Assembly: GCA_934541205.1 (NCBI GenBank)
Contig: CAKTDK010000032.1
Coordinates: forward strand, 1 to 14,281
Length of the DNA stretch: 14,281 nucleotides
Direction of reading: 5' to 3'
From: an uncultured Eubacteriales bacterium
GTDB lineage: Bacteria; Bacillota; Clostridia; Oscillospirales; RGIG7773
Positions within the stretch are counted from its first letter, which is position 1; the number at the start of each line of letters is the position of its first letter. This document shows positions 12,701-14,281 of the stretch, in pieces. The translations under genes were made by a program, and so were the position numbers. The notes beneath the pieces are model-generated. The model was not told where the DNA came from, did no database searches, and saw only the letters and a program-made list of their open reading frames with translations.

Positions 12701-13537
12701 TTAATTCTCATTTTCTTCTGCTTCAATACGTCTCGGAACAAATTTATCTTTAATATGCTTTACACAATAACCGTTTACAATCGCTAGGAAAATCAAAATT
12801 CCAAAAGAAATAAAAGTATCGATTTCTATACTTACATTAATATGCAAGCTTCCGAAAAGAACGGCAAAAACAGGAGCTACATTTAAAATTCCCGAAAATA
12901 TTACAGCAATTGAAGAAGTAATTAAAACTTCGTATATATTTTTTCTTCCGGCAACAAATTTTGCAAAAGCCATTGAAAAAGCGCAAAGGGCACAATAATA
13001 TAAAATAGTAAAAGTATACTCGGAAATAGTATTAACAGAGGTATCTATAATAAAAGGAGTAAGAATTTTACTTATAGACCAAAGAACAAAAGCAAGAGAC
13101 AAAAACGAAAAGATGTTATTTGCCGGCTTTTTATCATATATTCTGAATAAAAGCTGAATAAAAAATACAGATGTTAAAAGACTTGAAATTACGTTTATTA
13201 CAACAGCAAAATTAATGTTTTTAAAAATAACCGTCTTCAAAATTTCCGTTATACCGCTTGTAAGAAACATTATCGCTAAAATTCCCGAAATTATCATTAA
13301 AGGGAAATTCTTATCCAGTACAGTATAAGAAGTAACTTTTATTTTTTTATTCTTATAATACAAAACCGCATAAAAACAAAGAAGAAGTACTATTAAAGCT
13401 CCTAAAATATAAATACTTATATGATTATCAAGAAAAAATCCTGTTTCAGGGTCAACCGCAAAAATCAAATGATAAATTCTAAAAGAAGTAAATATAACAA
13501 AACAGCTCCAAAGAAGTATAAATAAAAAAATCTGCAA
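12701..13537 (-). CDS. Eight-helix integral membrane protein, unknown function
   Basis: The protein has 278 residues with about eight predicted spans near 2-18, 42-61, 80-100, 108-132, 142-163, 174-196, 203-229 and 239-258, and a short charged C-terminal tail (VPRRIEAEENEN). After the first helix is the motif 'VDPETGFFLDN', which I associate with an uncharacterised membrane family common in gut Clostridia. The start is TTG (13535-13537), six bases after GGAGAGG; no ATG is better placed. It stands alone between a terminator and an AT-rich upstream region where I see no convincing promoter. I can assign no substrate or activity. Confidence 0.75.
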   Translation of the reverse strand: MQIFLFILLWSCFVIFTSFRIYHLIFAVDPETGFFLDNHISIYILGALIVLLLCFYAVLYYKNKKIKVTSYTVLDKNFPLMIISGILAIMFLTSGITEILKTVIFKNINFAVVINVISSLLTSVFFIQLLFRIYDKKPANNIFSFLSLAFVLWSISKILTPFIIDTSVNTISEYTFTILYYCALCAFSMAFAKFVAGRKNIYEVLITSSIAVIFSGILNVAPVFAVLFGSLHINVSIEIDTFISFGILIFLAIVNGYCVKHIKDKFVPRRIEAEENEN

Positions 13538-13628
13538 AACAAACCTCTCCTTCTATAATCTAAAAAATATAATAAGATAATTATACATCAAAAATAATAT
13601 TAAATCTATAGCAAAATACATAAAAAGT

Positions 13629-14237
13629 TTGGTATCGGATGAAACAGAACAAGAGGAACAAGAGGAAAAAAACGATCCTTATGTTGACTTCGACACAGCA
13701 AACGATTGTCTAAAAGCAGCATTTAAAAATTTGAATATCAGAGCCCAAGAACATATTGAAGAAGACTCCACCACATACACTTTTACATTTCAAACGGCAT
13801 TTTTCCTTATAGACATATACAACACCAGACATAGCACATTCCGATTGGCATTTCCTGGTGTTGCCTCCTACCCTATCAACGAACTCAATAATATTCGGTA
13901 CATTTGCAATTCTATAAACGGTGATAATATACAAATAAATGCAAGTTACCATTTGAGCGAGGAAGACAAATTAGATGTGCACTTGACATGCCACCTGCCT
14001 CGCATGACCCATGTGCAAGATATGGTTTATGCCCTCACATTGGCACTTAGTGACTGTTTTGTTGTTAGGAGATTGCTTCACAAAGGTATGTCTGATTTGC
14101 AAGAGATGTCAGAAAACAATTCGCATTCAGACCTTGAATATGCCCAAATGCAAAGCATTCATTTGAATAATTTATTGGCAGAAACCGAAATATATAAAAG
14201 ACAAAGACGTGAACGTCGGCAGGCCAGTATTTCTTGA
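13629..14237 (+). CDS. Foreign, probably truncated ORF of unknown function (likely assembly chimera)
   Basis: The frame is open for 202 codons from a TTG without a ribosome binding site. The frame is actually open back to a stop at 13578, and no ATG or Shine-Dalgarno sequence is present, so the 5' end is probably lost at a junction near 13620-13640. Codon use changes sharply: TGC, CTC, ACC, GTG and CAC codons appear that are scarce in the neighbouring genes. The product is soluble, acidic at the N-terminus (ETEQEEQEEKNDPYVDFDTA), mixed alpha/beta in the middle, and ends in basic helices. The overall style, including the absence of a Shine-Dalgarno sequence, reminds me of Bacteroidales proteins, possibly a YbjN-like fold, but I recognise no family. 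Its last roughly 10 codons (from about 14206) are antisense to a metG fragment, so the stop at 14235-14237 is not genuine. Confidence 0.4.
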   Translation: MVSDETEQEEQEEKNDPYVDFDTANDCLKAAFKNLNIRAQEHIEEDSTTYTFTFQTAFFLIDIYNTRHSTFRLAFPGVASYPINELNNIRYICNSINGDNIQINASYHLSEEDKLDVHLTCHLPRMTHVQDMVYALTLALSDCFVVRRLLHKGMSDLQEMSENNSHSDLEYAQMQSIHLNNLLAETEIYKRQRRERRQASIS

Positions 14238-14281
14238 AATTCTCGCCGCTTCCGTCGGGGTCGTAGCCCAGAGCGGTGATG
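14206..14281 (-). pseudogene. metG: Fragment of methionyl-tRNA synthetase gene from another genome
   Basis: Reading the minus strand from 14280, the translation gives ITALGYDPDGSGENF followed by KKYWPADVH and V. This matches the MetRS segment just before the conserved 'GK(D/E)I.RFH' region, where Firmicute enzymes read like 'ALGY...KKYWPADVHLVGK'. The match stops at 14206, where the next codons no longer fit. By hand count 45 of 76 bases are G or C, far above the surrounding AT-rich DNA. Both ends are cut, one by the window edge and one by the junction. Confidence 0.75.

Noticed and set aside
1..14281. CRISPR array, diversity-generating retroelement, retron or toxin-antitoxin pair
   Set aside because: No regularly spaced repeats, no reverse transcriptase frame, no template/variable repeat pair and no recognisable TA pair; the repressor/ImmA-like pair is a phage lysogeny module.

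Overview
The window looks like an AT-rich, low-GC Firmicute, most likely a gut-type member of the Clostridia. The signs are strong AGGAGG-type ribosome binding sites, A/T-ending codons, textbook sigma-A promoters, Firmicute-style S15, PNPase and YebC, and a phage module built from an XRE repressor, an ImmA-like metallopeptidase and a DUF1492 protein. It is probably a metagenomic contig, because its right end carries unrelated DNA.

Region 1 (1-4931) is one end of a prophage. An operator/promoter region at 3750-3860 separates a rightward lysogeny unit (XRE repressor plus ImmA-like protein, ATGA-coupled) from a leftward unit of tightly overlapping genes: a Cys-rich protein, a DUF1492/sigma-region-4-like regulator, the large terminase, a small membrane protein and a portal protein running off the window. 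No integrase, replication or small-terminase gene is visible between the repressor and TerL. The portal frame contains two TAA codons inside recognisable portal sequence, which suggests a decaying element.

Region 2 (4932-5163) is a convergent intergenic stretch. It holds a perfect 24-bp-arm bidirectional terminator and an 86-bp palindromic repeat of the 'TCATTCTGA / GAAGAATCT' type.

Region 3 (5164-8612) is the host core operon rpsO-pnp-yebC, read leftward. It has a sigma-A promoter, an rpsO leader that can mask its own Shine-Dalgarno sequence, an rpsO terminator/attenuator and a long pnp leader hairpin, suggesting two layers of post-transcriptional control.

Region 4 (8621-13537) is host accessory sequence, also leftward. 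It holds a lipoprotein, a two-helix membrane protein carrying a one-base frameshift, a metal-resistance pair (ArsR/SmtB repressor plus CPC-type P1B ATPase) with a near-ideal promoter/operator, and an eight-helix membrane protein of unknown function.

Region 5 (about 13629-14281) does not belong with the rest. A start-less reading frame with different codon use is followed by 76 bases of antisense methionyl-tRNA synthetase gene at about 59% GC. This is best explained as chimeric assembly. No undescribed system is clearly present; the most useful leads are the ribosomal operon leaders, the stripped-down prophage and the assembly artefacts. No gene-free stretch exceeds 300 bases, and no tRNA, rRNA or CRISPR array was seen.
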